Shown piece after piece: positions 1 through 6,492 of a stretch of 8,736 nt of DNA. Position 1 is the first letter of the stretch; every line of letters begins with the position of its first letter. The notes under the pieces were generated by a model that saw only the letters and a program-made list of their open reading frames with translations, was not told the origin of the DNA and made no database searches. Source of the DNA: Vulcanimicrobiota bacterium (GTDB lineage Bacteria; Vulcanimicrobiota; Vulcanimicrobiia; Vulcanimicrobiales; Vulcanimicrobiaceae); NCBI GenBank assembly GCA_003167055.1, contig PMUE01000272.1:1-8736 (forward strand), written 5' to 3'. The position numbers and the translations under genes were made by a program.

Positions 1-1273
1 GGAAGAATCCGGCTTCGATCGCGTCGATCACGCCGCCGTAGCCTTCGATCTGCTCGAAGTACGCTTCCGCTTGGCGCTCCATCTCGTCGGTGAGCGCTTC
101 GACGAAGTAGGAACCGCCGAGCGGATCGACCACGTTCGTAACGTTGGTTTCATACGCCAAGACCTGCTGCGTGCGCAGCGCGATCTCGACGGATTTTTCG
201 GTCGGGAGCGCGAGCACTTCGTCCATCGAATTGGTATGGAGCGACTGCGTCCCGCCGAGGACCGCCGCCATTGCTTCGTAGGCGACGCGCACGATATTGT
301 TCTCCGGTTGCTGCGCGGTCGCGCTGCAGCCGGCGGTTTGGGTGTGGAACCGCAACTGCCACGACTTGGGATTCTTCGCACCGTAGCGTTCGCGCATCCG
401 CTTGGCATAGATCCGACGCGCCGCGCGAAACTTCGCGATCTCTTCGAAGAAGTCGATATGCGAGTTGAAAAAGAACGACAGGCGCGGCGCAAAGGCGTCG
501 ACGTCAAGCCCGCGCGCCATGGCTGCTTCGACATAGGCAAAGCCGTTGGCGAGCGTAAACGCGAGTTCTTGTGCTGCGGTCGAGCCCGCTTCGCGAATGT
601 GATAGCCGGAGATCGAGATCGTATTCCACTTCGGCATCTCCGCCGTACAGAATTCGATCATATCGATGATCACGCGCATGTGCGGACGCGGCGGAAAGAT
701 CCATTCTTTCTGCGCGATGTACTCTTTGAGAATGTCGGCTTGGATCGTGCCACCCAGCAGCTTGCGCGGGATACCCTTTTTCTCCGCGGCAGCAATGTAT
801 TGCGCGACGGCAATCGCAGCGGGTCCATTGATGGTCATCGAAGTCGTGATATCGGCCATGTCGATGCCGTCGAAGAGCACTTCCATGTCTCGCAGCGAGT
901 CGATCGCAACGCCGCACTTGCCGACCTCACCGCGCGCCTGCGGCGCGTCCGAGTCGTAGCCCATCAGCGTCGGCATATCGAATGCAACCGACAGGCCGTG
1001 CTGACCCTGCGCGAGCAAGAAATGGTAGCGCTCGTTGGTCTGCTTGGCATTGCCGAAGCCGGCGAATTGGCGCATTGTCCAAAGCCGGTCGCGATAGCCG
1101 TTGGGGTGGATACCGCGGGTGTACGGATAGTCGCCCGGAAGGGGCTCCACGCGCTCCACGTCCTCGGGTTGGTACACGGTGTTGAGCGGGACGTCCGAGA
1201 TCGTACGGTCGACCGCCCCCGAGCCGGGACCGCTGCGGCCTGCAGCCGCCGGACGCTCGATCATCTTTGCCAA
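1..1273 (-). CDS. B12-dependent acyl-CoA mutase, large (catalytic) subunit, isobutyryl-CoA mutase-like; C-terminus cut by the window edge
   Basis: About 421 residues of the TIM-barrel domain of the methylmalonyl-CoA mutase family are visible. These enzymes rearrange acyl-CoA carbon skeletons with adenosylcobalamin in the cytoplasm. Numbered from the ATG at 1264, family motifs are YPYTRGIHP (46-54), WTMRQFAGFG (62-71), LSVAFDMPTLMGYDSD (91-106), ILKEYIAQKEWIFPP (178-192), ISGYHIREAG (218-227), APRLSFFF (259-266), RFHTQTAG (305-312), GGTQSLHTN (337-345) and DPLGGSY (380-386). Y221 and H222 match the catalytic Tyr243/His244 of the Propionibacterium enzyme. The two specificity positions (89 and 207 there) are F67 and Q185 here, the pair known from isobutyryl-CoA mutase. 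The cobalamin domain is not visible; it may be a separate subunit. A TTG start at 1273 lies 7-8 nt after AGAGGA, while the ATG at 1264 is 16 nt away, so TTG is preferred. An in-frame TAG lies just upstream. Family assignment is very secure; the exact substrate is not. Confidence 0.93.
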   Translation of the reverse strand, partial: MAKMIERPAAAGRSGPGSGAVDRTISDVPLNTVYQPEDVERVEPLPGDYPYTRGIHPNGYRDRLWTMRQFAGFGNAKQTNERYHFLLAQGQHGLSVAFDMPTLMGYDSDAPQARGEVGKCGVAIDSLRDMEVLFDGIDMADITTSMTINGPAAIAVAQYIAAAEKKGIPRKLLGGTIQADILKEYIAQKEWIFPPRPHMRVIIDMIEFCTAEMPKWNTISISGYHIREAGSTAAQELAFTLANGFAYVEAAMARGLDVDAFAPRLSFFFNSHIDFFEEIAKFRAARRIYAKRMRERYGAKNPKSWQLRFHTQTAGCSATAQQPENNIVRVAYEAMAAVLGGTQSLHTNSMDEVLALPTEKSVEIALRTQQVLAYETNVTNVVDPLGGSYFVEALTDEMERQAEAYFEQIEGYGGVIDAIEAGFF

Positions 1274-1279
1274 GCTGGG

Positions 1280-1287
1280 TTCCTCTT
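1280..1287 (-). promoter_or_regulatory. Ribosome binding site deciding the mutase start
   Basis: The minus strand reads AAAGAGGA here. The core is about 7 nt before the TTG at 1273-1271 and about 16 nt before the ATG at 1264-1262. The spacing favours the TTG start, which would add Met-Ala-Lys to the N-terminus. Confidence 0.5.
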
Positions 1288-1301
1288 TTATGGGTGGTAC
1301 C

Positions 1302-1316
1302 GGGAGCTATTCTCCC
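1302..1316. repeat. Inverted repeat GGGAG-N5-CTCCC in the mutase leader
   Basis: A perfect 5-bp inverted repeat around a 5-nt loop lies about 30 bp upstream of the mutase start. It could be a small operator or a leader hairpin. No run of T follows on the minus strand, so it is not a standard terminator. Confidence 0.3.
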
Positions 1317-1323
1317 AAACCCC

Positions 1324-1356
1324 GGGCCGCCCCGCAAGGTCGCGGGTCGGGGGCCC
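1324..1356 (-). terminator. GC-rich two-part hairpin between the secreted-protein gene and the mutase gene
   Basis: An outer stem pairs GGGCC (1324-1328) with GGCCC (1352-1356). An inner stem pairs CCCGC (1331-1335) with GCGGG (1342-1346) around a 6-nt loop. It starts about 25 bp after the stop of the secreted-protein gene, where a terminator or attenuator would be expected. The U-tract of a classical intrinsic terminator is missing, so this may be a leader structure or chance in GC-rich DNA. Confidence 0.25.
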
Positions 1357-1380
1357 TTGTGTCGCAGCTGAAGCGACCGG

Positions 1381-1872
1381 CTACCGCAGGGTCAGCGTGA
1401 CGGGCAGCTGTGCGGTGAAATTGAGCGTCGGCGCCGAGTCGGTGCGTACAATCGTAAACGCCCCTTCATAGGCGGAGCCGCCGCGGACGGGGGACCCCAC
1501 GAAGTACGCGCGAGTCGCCGGCTCGATTTTGGAGAGTGCGACAAAATTGATCACGCAGCCGCTGCTATTCCACTCTGCACTTGAAACGCGGTACTGGAGG
1601 ACGCGGCGTCCGAGGCTGCCGAACGGGCAACCGGGCAATTCGTTCATTTCGACAACCGCGCTTCCGCGCGGCGGCGCGTTGCTCTCGATCGTGACAATAA
1701 GGCCCTCGAGCGAAAAATCGGCGTGATACGCGCAGTACGGCGGTCCGCCGTATTCAACCGTCGTCGTCGACCCTGGTCCATTCAAACTCATCGTCGTCGC
1801 AAGAACGCGGCACGGCACGAGCGCGCTTAAGAGTAACGAGCACAGCGCGATGGATGCAAACCGCGATATCAT
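1381..1872 (-). CDS. Small secreted beta-rich protein with three mature-region cysteines, coupled to the NACHT gene
   Basis: I do not recognise the family. The 163-aa product has a Sec signal peptide: Arg4, a hydrophobic stretch at about 5-19, and a probable signal peptidase I site after VLA (residue 25). The mature part of about 138 residues alternates polar and hydrophobic residues as in a beta-sandwich. It has three cysteines (C47 in PPYCAYH, C82 in PGCPFG, C106 in SSGCVINF), so one disulfide is possible with one cysteine left over. There is no lipobox, membrane segment or C-terminal anchor, so it is probably released to the periplasm or outside. Its ATG overlaps the NACHT stop codon (ATGA, 1869-1872), and TGAGG lies 7 nt upstream inside the NACHT gene, so the two are almost certainly translated together. 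A role as ligand, accessory or immunity-like partner of the NACHT receptor is inference. That it is a real gene is well supported. Confidence 0.82.
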   Translation of the reverse strand: MISRFASIALCSLLLSALVPCRVLATTMSLNGPGSTTTVEYGGPPYCAYHADFSLEGLIVTIESNAPPRGSAVVEMNELPGCPFGSLGRRVLQYRVSSAEWNSSGCVINFVALSKIEPATRAYFVGSPVRGGSAYEGAFTIVRTDSAPTLNFTAQLPVTLTLR

Positions 1873-4643
1873 ACGGCGGCCTCATGCGGGCGAGGCAGAT
1901 CGCTCAAGAGAACGATAACTGCTTCGCGTACTGCCGGGTCGATGAGCTCGTTTGACCCCTTGGCCTCGTCCTCAAGGCATTCGAGAACCTTGAGCAAGAA
2001 TGCGCGGTAGGCTTCACGCAACTCATCACTGGCACCGTCCTGCAGTCGCGGTAGCTGGTCGACGGTTGAGCCGGCGACGTAGAGCGCGGCAAGGTATTCG
2101 CATAACGTATCGATGGAAAAACGAACCATCGACCGTCCCGGCTCGATCCGTTCGATCACGCGCAACCGCCCCTCGAGATATTCCAGGGTCGCGGTTTGAT
2201 CGGGAACGTCAGGCGTTAAGTCGTCGATGCGGCGCACCGCCGAGCAGTACGTTCGCGCGCTCACGCAGCAGGCCTTAGCGACCGCCTTGGCGCGCGCGAT
2301 GACATCTTCGTAGTCGCGCCGGTTTTCCGTAACTTGGTCGTTGATGCGCCGCAGATACATTTCCATGAACTGCGGAATGCTCGAGAGCGGAACACCATCG
2401 CGCTCCGCCTCGCGCATATCCAAGTACATCGTCACCATGAGCGGCGTCGTGTCGGTGCCGGCAAATTTTCTCAGCTGATCGCAGAAACGTAGGATATCGT
2501 CCGCATCGAACGCTAGGTTCTTCGCCTCGGCGTATTGCAGCGCGAACGACGTTAAGGTCTTGCCCGCGATTCTGCGCGGTTTGATTAGCACCGGATCGTG
2601 TTGCGGGAAGGCGGTATCGGCCCGCGATGTCGCAATAAACGAATTCACAGTAGCATTGTTGAGAAGTATCAGCAGAGCCGCAAAACCCGATGCAGGCATT
2701 TCGGATACACCGTCCGCAATGACAACGATCCGTCCATCTTCAAGCATCGCTTTCACGAGCTCGAGCGGTAACGGATCCGAACTGGAGAAGCTGCCCATGT
2801 CGCGTGCAATGAGATGCAGAAACTGGTCCGCCGACGTAATTCCTGCTCCGTCAAAATCGCGGCCGACGATGAACGGATATGCCAAGTGACGCCATAGCCG
2901 TGAGTCATGTGACGGCTCAAGGGCCAACGAGGCAAGCCACCCGGCCGTGGTTGTCTTCCCGATCCCGCTTTCGCCGGTAATGAGGATGTCCACCGACGTG
3001 CGCTTATTGACGAGGGCACGAATGCTTTGGGCATCGAGGGCGCGACGCTCGTAGATCTGCTCGCTCGAACGCAGGGGTTTAATCGTGACCGGTAAGCTAA
3101 TGTAACCGCTCGCGCCTGCCAGGCGCGGAATCGCGTGGTTCCTCGCCCTTCGAAGGTGTCGCCGCAGCCACGCATCTTGTACGTGCGGGTGAAGCCAAAG
3201 AGTCATCAGCGCGGCAATGAATTTCAAAGGAGCTTGCGCAATGGCCGACCCACTACACGCTGCGACGAGTTGATCCACGGGCTCGCGAGCGCGAAGAAGC
3301 CAAAGCGGGCGCTGCCAGAAGACCAGAAAAAACGTCATGCCGATCAGGACGAGCAGCGCCGGTATCGAGACGAGCAATGGAACGTAGCGCACCCAGTACG
3401 TGTCTTCAGTATAGCCAAAATTTTGAACGGCTGCTCCAAAGAAAAGCGCGTCCCCGGGTGCGTAGGCCTTTGTGGTGCCCACGGTGAGCGGACGCAACGC
3501 CACGACAACTGCATGTAGCTGGCTCAAGGTATACGTCTTGAGCGGTTTATAAGCTCCGCTTACCGCGAGAGCCACTTGCGCGAGAGCCGCTTCGTCGGGG
3601 CGGCCGGACGACGTTGCAAGCGCGTAGCGGGCGGCCATACGCACGCGAAGTACCAAGCCCGCACGTGGGTCGCTGGATATTGTGGCCAATCGCGCGATTG
3701 CCCCAAGCACCTGTCCGTCTCCATCGAGCCGAATCACCGTGCTTTTCGCCTTCGCCGGCGGAACGAGCGCGGCGGAAAGCGCAGCCCAGTCGCCGGCGTT
3801 TGGATCGGAAAGGGCGTGGAGCGTCGTAACGAGTACGCGCGCCTGTGTCCCGATTGGCACTGTGTCGTTCATCACGGTCCCGGACAGAGCGAAAGCAAGA
3901 GCCTGGTCCGGCGCGACAGTGGCGAATGCTGTTACCAACGCATCGCGTGCCGCCGGAGCGCTTGACGATCTCGCTTCCAACGTCTGCGCAATTATATTGG
4001 GGAGTACCTCCGCAATCGGCAGGCCGGCGACGCTGTCGAAATGCATCGACACGATCTGGCGCCCATAAGAAGAGAGTAGATCGAAGCGCCGCGCCCTGCT
4101 TAGTGCTTCGAGGTGCTGTTCCACCGAAGGGCCGAGAACCGTGAGTTCTTCGGAAGCGGAAAAGCCCGAAAGGCCCGAGGCAAACTGGAGAAGTGCGAGA
4201 GCAGCCTTCTCGTCCGGTTCGTTCTTATAGACCCCAACGAGAGCGTAAGAATCTAGCGCCGCCGCCGCGAGCAGCGATTTGGATGCATGTGAGAGAAGAT
4301 TGTACGCCGTAGTACGAAAGCCGGCATTTCGCAGTGACGCGCGTTCCGCGACCAGCAGAAGTGCTTTCAGTTCGCTTGTCGTTCGCGGCGGCAATTTTTG
4401 CAACATTACAAGAACGCGCGTTTGAGCGGGCGACGAATCGATTCCGATCGTTGCTAGCGTGGCATAGATGGTAGGACACGAGCGCAGCATGCGAATGGCG
4501 GGTGAACCGCCAACGGCGACGACATTCGCGACGCTCGCGCAAGCTGTCTGCGCAATTGCTTCCGGTGACGGGGTACAGAAGACCGCAGCGCCAACAAGCG
4601 CGAGTATTACCGCGCCTGTACGACAAACACGAATTGCGGCCAT
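1869..4643 (-). CDS. Membrane-spanning receptor-like NACHT (STAND) NTPase with an extracytoplasmic helical N-terminal region
   Basis: A 924-residue protein. Residues 1-31 look like a signal peptide (cleavage after AIA). Residues 32-418 are Ala/Leu-rich and mostly helical, suggesting HEAT- or TPR-like repeats, with cysteines C35 and C56. Residues 419-443 form one strong transmembrane helix (YVPLLVSIPALLVLIGM...FFLVFW). The arginine-rich stretch at 444-506 fits a cytoplasmic side. The NACHT domain follows: Walker A GESGIGKTTT (557-566), Walker B RIVVIADGVSEMP (638-650; Ser where many NACHT proteins have Asp), sensor ATSRAD (671-676), the Pro-Leu motif TTPLMVTMYLDM (732-743), and FSIDTLCEYLAALYVA (842-857), a NACHT winged-helix/helical-domain signature. 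Only about 65 residues follow, so there is no C-terminal sensor repeat. NACHT proteins are nucleotide-dependent switches, and several bacterial ones act against phage. The ligand and output here are unknown. An alternative role is signalling or stress control. Confidence 0.9.
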   Translation of the reverse strand: MAAIRVCRTGAVILALVGAAVFCTPSPEAIAQTACASVANVVAVGGSPAIRMLRSCPTIYATLATIGIDSSPAQTRVLVMLQKLPPRTTSELKALLLVAERASLRNAGFRTTAYNLLSHASKSLLAAAALDSYALVGVYKNEPDEKAALALLQFASGLSGFSASEELTVLGPSVEQHLEALSRARRFDLLSSYGRQIVSMHFDSVAGLPIAEVLPNIIAQTLEARSSSAPAARDALVTAFATVAPDQALAFALSGTVMNDTVPIGTQARVLVTTLHALSDPNAGDWAALSAALVPPAKAKSTVIRLDGDGQVLGAIARLATISSDPRAGLVLRVRMAARYALATSSGRPDEAALAQVALAVSGAYKPLKTYTLSQLHAVVVALRPLTVGTTKAYAPGDALFFGAAVQNFGYTEDTYWVRYVPLLVSIPALLVLIGMTFFLVFWQRPLWLLRAREPVDQLVAACSGSAIAQAPLKFIAALMTLWLHPHVQDAWLRRHLRRARNHAIPRLAGASGYISLPVTIKPLRSSEQIYERRALDAQSIRALVNKRTSVDILITGESGIGKTTTAGWLASLALEPSHDSRLWRHLAYPFIVGRDFDGAGITSADQFLHLIARDMGSFSSSDPLPLELVKAMLEDGRIVVIADGVSEMPASGFAALLILLNNATVNSFIATSRADTAFPQHDPVLIKPRRIAGKTLTSFALQYAEAKNLAFDADDILRFCDQLRKFAGTDTTPLMVTMYLDMREAERDGVPLSSIPQFMEMYLRRINDQVTENRRDYEDVIARAKAVAKACCVSARTYCSAVRRIDDLTPDVPDQTATLEYLEGRLRVIERIEPGRSMVRFSIDTLCEYLAALYVAGSTVDQLPRLQDGASDELREAYRAFLLKVLECLEDEAKGSNELIDPAVREAVIVLLSDLPRPHEAAV

Positions 4644-4650
4644 AGAATCA

Positions 4651-4656
4651 CCCTTT
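4651..4656 (-). promoter_or_regulatory. Shine-Dalgarno sequence of the NACHT gene
   Basis: The minus strand reads AAAGGG followed by TGATTCT and then the ATG at 4643, a spacing of 7 nt. It supports this ATG as the true start, which also gives a complete signal peptide. Confidence 0.7.
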
Positions 4657-4690
4657 GCCGGCGCGTCCGCGTCTTTTCTTTCGTGTCGCG

Positions 4691-4719
4691 AGTATATAGC
4701 GCGCGCAGTCGTCCGTAAA
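4691..4719 (-). promoter_or_regulatory. Sigma70-like promoter for the NACHT operon
   Basis: On the minus strand, TTTACG (4719-4714, -35) and TATACT (4696-4691, -10) are separated by 17 bp. They match the consensus hexamers at 4/6 and 5/6 positions. Transcription would start near 4684, leaving a leader of about 40 nt before the NACHT ATG. The site lies in the only gap between the meaB pair and the NACHT pair, so the NACHT pair can probably be transcribed on its own. Confidence 0.5.
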
Positions 4720-4739
4720 TACGTGCCGAAAGGACTAGA

Positions 4740-5519
4740 TCAGGGTCCGGGCGACGCGTCGAAGATGCCGGCCAGCGGGTCAGGGGCGTGGGCGCGACGG
4801 TGCGCTTCGTAACCGCGGTCGTCCCACAGCCAATCCGGAAGCTCGCTCGGGAAACGCATCTTCTCCACGTGCAGTTCGCGGTAGACCGGCGCGCCCGGGC
4901 CAAGCATGTGGTAGATCGCAACCCACCCGGCCGCAATCCAATACGGTCCTACCGGCTCGAAGTTGACCGTCAGATATACCGTTGCTCCCGGAACGTTCGC
5001 GTCGGTCGTGACGTAGTCGGCGCGCCGCACGTCGTAAGTCGTCGTGTCGATCCAGAGATCGCGCAAGGCATGCCGGGTTGGATCGTTGGTTGGATCCAGC
5101 GCGAGGTGGTCGGTGCTGTACCCGTCGATCGTTTCCGCGCTGCTTGATGTCACGGTATACACCGGGCGCGCGCGCGCGTTGACGACGGCGATCGTCTTGA
5201 GGTCGGAGACCAGGCTGCTTTGTTCTTGTACCGGCGGCGTGGACGCCGACGGCGCGACGGCCTCATGCACGGTAATCGAAAGCGGACCTACGAACGCGCG
5301 ATAGATGCTGGTCAACGGCAACGTCGATTGCCGAATGTATTCGCTGTCGTTCATCATCTCGTCGGACGCGCGAAACGCGATGCGATGGATATCGCCGTTT
5401 TCGTTGGTCATGTAGACGACGAATGGCGGCGTGCCGTACGATCGAAGCCGATCGTAGGCACGGGCAACGATCGACTGCGTCGGCGGAAGCGTGGTCGGCG
5501 AGGGGCTCGGGGTGATCAA
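4740..5519 (-). CDS. LolA-like orphan protein coupled to meaB, lacking a visible signal peptide
   Basis: A 259-aa product that I cannot name with confidence. The start is the TTG at 5519-5517, which overlaps the meaB stop (TTGA). AAGG lies 6 nt before it, and no better start keeps the whole conserved region. After a Pro/Ser/Thr-rich N-terminus (1-14) comes a helix (about 15-28), then a run of predicted beta-strands. Residues 131-170 (IDGYSTDHLALDP, then RDLWIDTTTYDVRRADYV) resemble the strand-turn-strand part of LolA/LppX-like half-barrel proteins, in which a 'DLWID...YDVRR' strand pair is common; this is recall, not a search. Such proteins normally carry a signal peptide and handle lipids in the envelope. 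Here none is visible, nor is one encoded upstream in this frame inside meaB. It may be cytoplasmic, or the gene may have lost its 5' end. The role next to meaB is unknown. Confidence 0.7.
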   Translation of the reverse strand: MITPSPSPTTLPPTQSIVARAYDRLRSYGTPPFVVYMTNENGDIHRIAFRASDEMMNDSEYIRQSTLPLTSIYRAFVGPLSITVHEAVAPSASTPPVQEQSSLVSDLKTIAVVNARARPVYTVTSSSAETIDGYSTDHLALDPTNDPTRHALRDLWIDTTTYDVRRADYVTTDANVPGATVYLTVNFEPVGPYWIAAGWVAIYHMLGPGAPVYRELHVEKMRFPSELPDWLWDDRGYEAHRRAHAPDPLAGIFDASPGP

Positions 5520-6421
5520 CGCCAGCCTTGCAGCAGCGCGTCCGCCGCGGCGTACGGATCGAGGTCGGTTGAAAGCCGCGCTTGCAGATCGTCGTCGAGC
5601 CGCTCCTGCAATCGGCCCAGCACGAGTTGCCGCACCTGATGCGTGAAGGCCTCGCGCCGTTTGCTCACGATCTCGCCGGTCTCGTTCAAATATGCGCGAT
5701 GCGCTTCGATCGCGCGCCAGAGATCGTCGATGCCCTCGCCCGAAAGCGCCTGCGTCATCACCAGCTCCGGCACCCAACCTTTGAAATCGAGCATTTCCAT
5801 CATGCCGCGAATCTCGCGCCGCATCATATTCGCCATCGGGTGATCGGCTTTGTTGACGACGAACACGTCGGCAATTTCCATGATGCCAGCTTTGAGGACC
5901 TGAATGGAATCGCCGCTGCCGGGCTGCAGCGCGACCAACGTGGTTTGCGCGAGCTCGGCAATCTCGATTTCGCTCTGGCCGACGCCGACGGTCTCGATAA
6001 GGATCATTTCCAATCCAAACGCATCCATCAGCAGAATTGTGTCAGCGGTTGCGCCGGAGACTCCGCCAAGATGTCCGCGGCTCGCCATCGAGCGGATGAA
6101 CACGTCAGGATCGACGAAGTGCTCGTTGAGGCGAATCCGATCACCGAGGAGCGCGCCATGTGAGAACGGCGAGCTCGGATCGACCGAAATCACACCGACC
6201 GTTTTTCCCAGCGAGCGCGCCTTTCGGACCAACCCCGACGATAGCGTCGACTTGCCGACGCCCGGCGGTCCGGTCAGACCGATCGTCAACGCGTGACCCG
6301 CGCGCGGATACACGTGGCGGACGAGATCGGCGCCGCGTCCGCTCTCCGCCCATGAGATCGCACGCGCCAAACCACGCGCACGACCGGCATCAAAATCGCG
6401 TAACACGGTATCTGCATCCAT
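5516..6421 (-). CDS. meaB: MeaB/ArgK-type G3E GTPase, chaperone of the B12-dependent acyl-CoA mutase
   Basis: A 301-aa protein of the usual family length. MeaB proteins (MMAA in humans) gate delivery of adenosylcobalamin to methylmalonyl-CoA-type mutases and protect them from inactivation, using GTP hydrolysis in the cytoplasm. Visible motifs are Walker A GPPGVGKST (51-59), VISVDPSSPFSHGALLGDRIR (78-97), SRGHLGGVSGAT (114-125), ETVGVGQSE (143-151), the base-recognition motif NKAD (190-193), and a helical C-terminal arm (about 250-301) with LDPYAAADALL as in the dimerisation region. The ATG at 6421 places the family N-terminus correctly (about 45 residues before strand 1). I see no clear Shine-Dalgarno sequence before it. 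Its partner mutase lies 4.2 kb downstream on the same strand, with the NACHT pair between them. Older names (ArgK, LAO/AO transport ATPase) reflect a mistaken assignment. All key residues are intact. Confidence 0.95.
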   Translation of the reverse strand: MDADTVLRDFDAGRARGLARAISWAESGRGADLVRHVYPRAGHALTIGLTGPPGVGKSTLSSGLVRKARSLGKTVGVISVDPSSPFSHGALLGDRIRLNEHFVDPDVFIRSMASRGHLGGVSGATADTILLMDAFGLEMILIETVGVGQSEIEIAELAQTTLVALQPGSGDSIQVLKAGIMEIADVFVVNKADHPMANMMRREIRGMMEMLDFKGWVPELVMTQALSGEGIDDLWRAIEAHRAYLNETGEIVSKRREAFTHQVRQLVLGRLQERLDDDLQARLSTDLDPYAAADALLQGWR

Positions 6422-6492
6422 CGAGGCCAAAGTATCGGTGGATTGCGGTGAGGTGCCGGGATCACCCTCCCCGCCGTGGAAGAAGCGAAGCA
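6422..6492. promoter_or_regulatory. Divergent promoter region between meaB and the serine hydrolase gene
   Basis: This 71-bp gap must serve both directions, if promoters are not inside the neighbouring genes. On the minus strand, TACTTT (6434-6429) fits TANNNT and ends 7 nt before the meaB ATG, the arrangement seen for leaderless transcripts in some phyla. On the plus strand, GGAAG (6478-6482) is a plausible ribosome binding site 10 nt before the ATG at 6493. A short inverted repeat GGTGA (6447-6451)/TCACC (6462-6466) might be an operator. No strong -35/-10 pair is visible for the plus strand. Confidence 0.3.

Noticed and set aside
1274..1380. Cobalamin riboswitch upstream of the B12-dependent mutase
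   Set aside because: The 107-bp gap is too short for a full cobalamin riboswitch, and I see no B12-box-like sequence. It holds only two short GC-rich hairpins.
71..1471. A 466-codon open frame on the plus strand opposite the mutase gene
   Set aside because: It is the antisense of a clearly conserved mutase and runs past that gene into noncoding DNA. Its product is His/Arg/Asp-rich with no domain, as expected of shadow frames in GC-rich coding DNA.
1274..4739. Transposon or integrase-type ends around the NACHT module
   Set aside because: I found no matching inverted or direct repeats in the two flanking gaps by eye, and no transposase or integrase gene. Possible insertion is argued from gene order only.
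4732..4747. GGAC...GTCC inverted repeat at the end of the LolA-like gene as a terminator
   Set aside because: It has only a 4-bp stem and no T-run, so it is likely chance.
5520..5777. N-terminal extension of the LolA-like gene into meaB
   Set aside because: The extra residues are Arg/Ala-rich, lie entirely within the meaB coding sequence, and give no signal peptide or domain. The TTG at the meaB stop is a simpler start.
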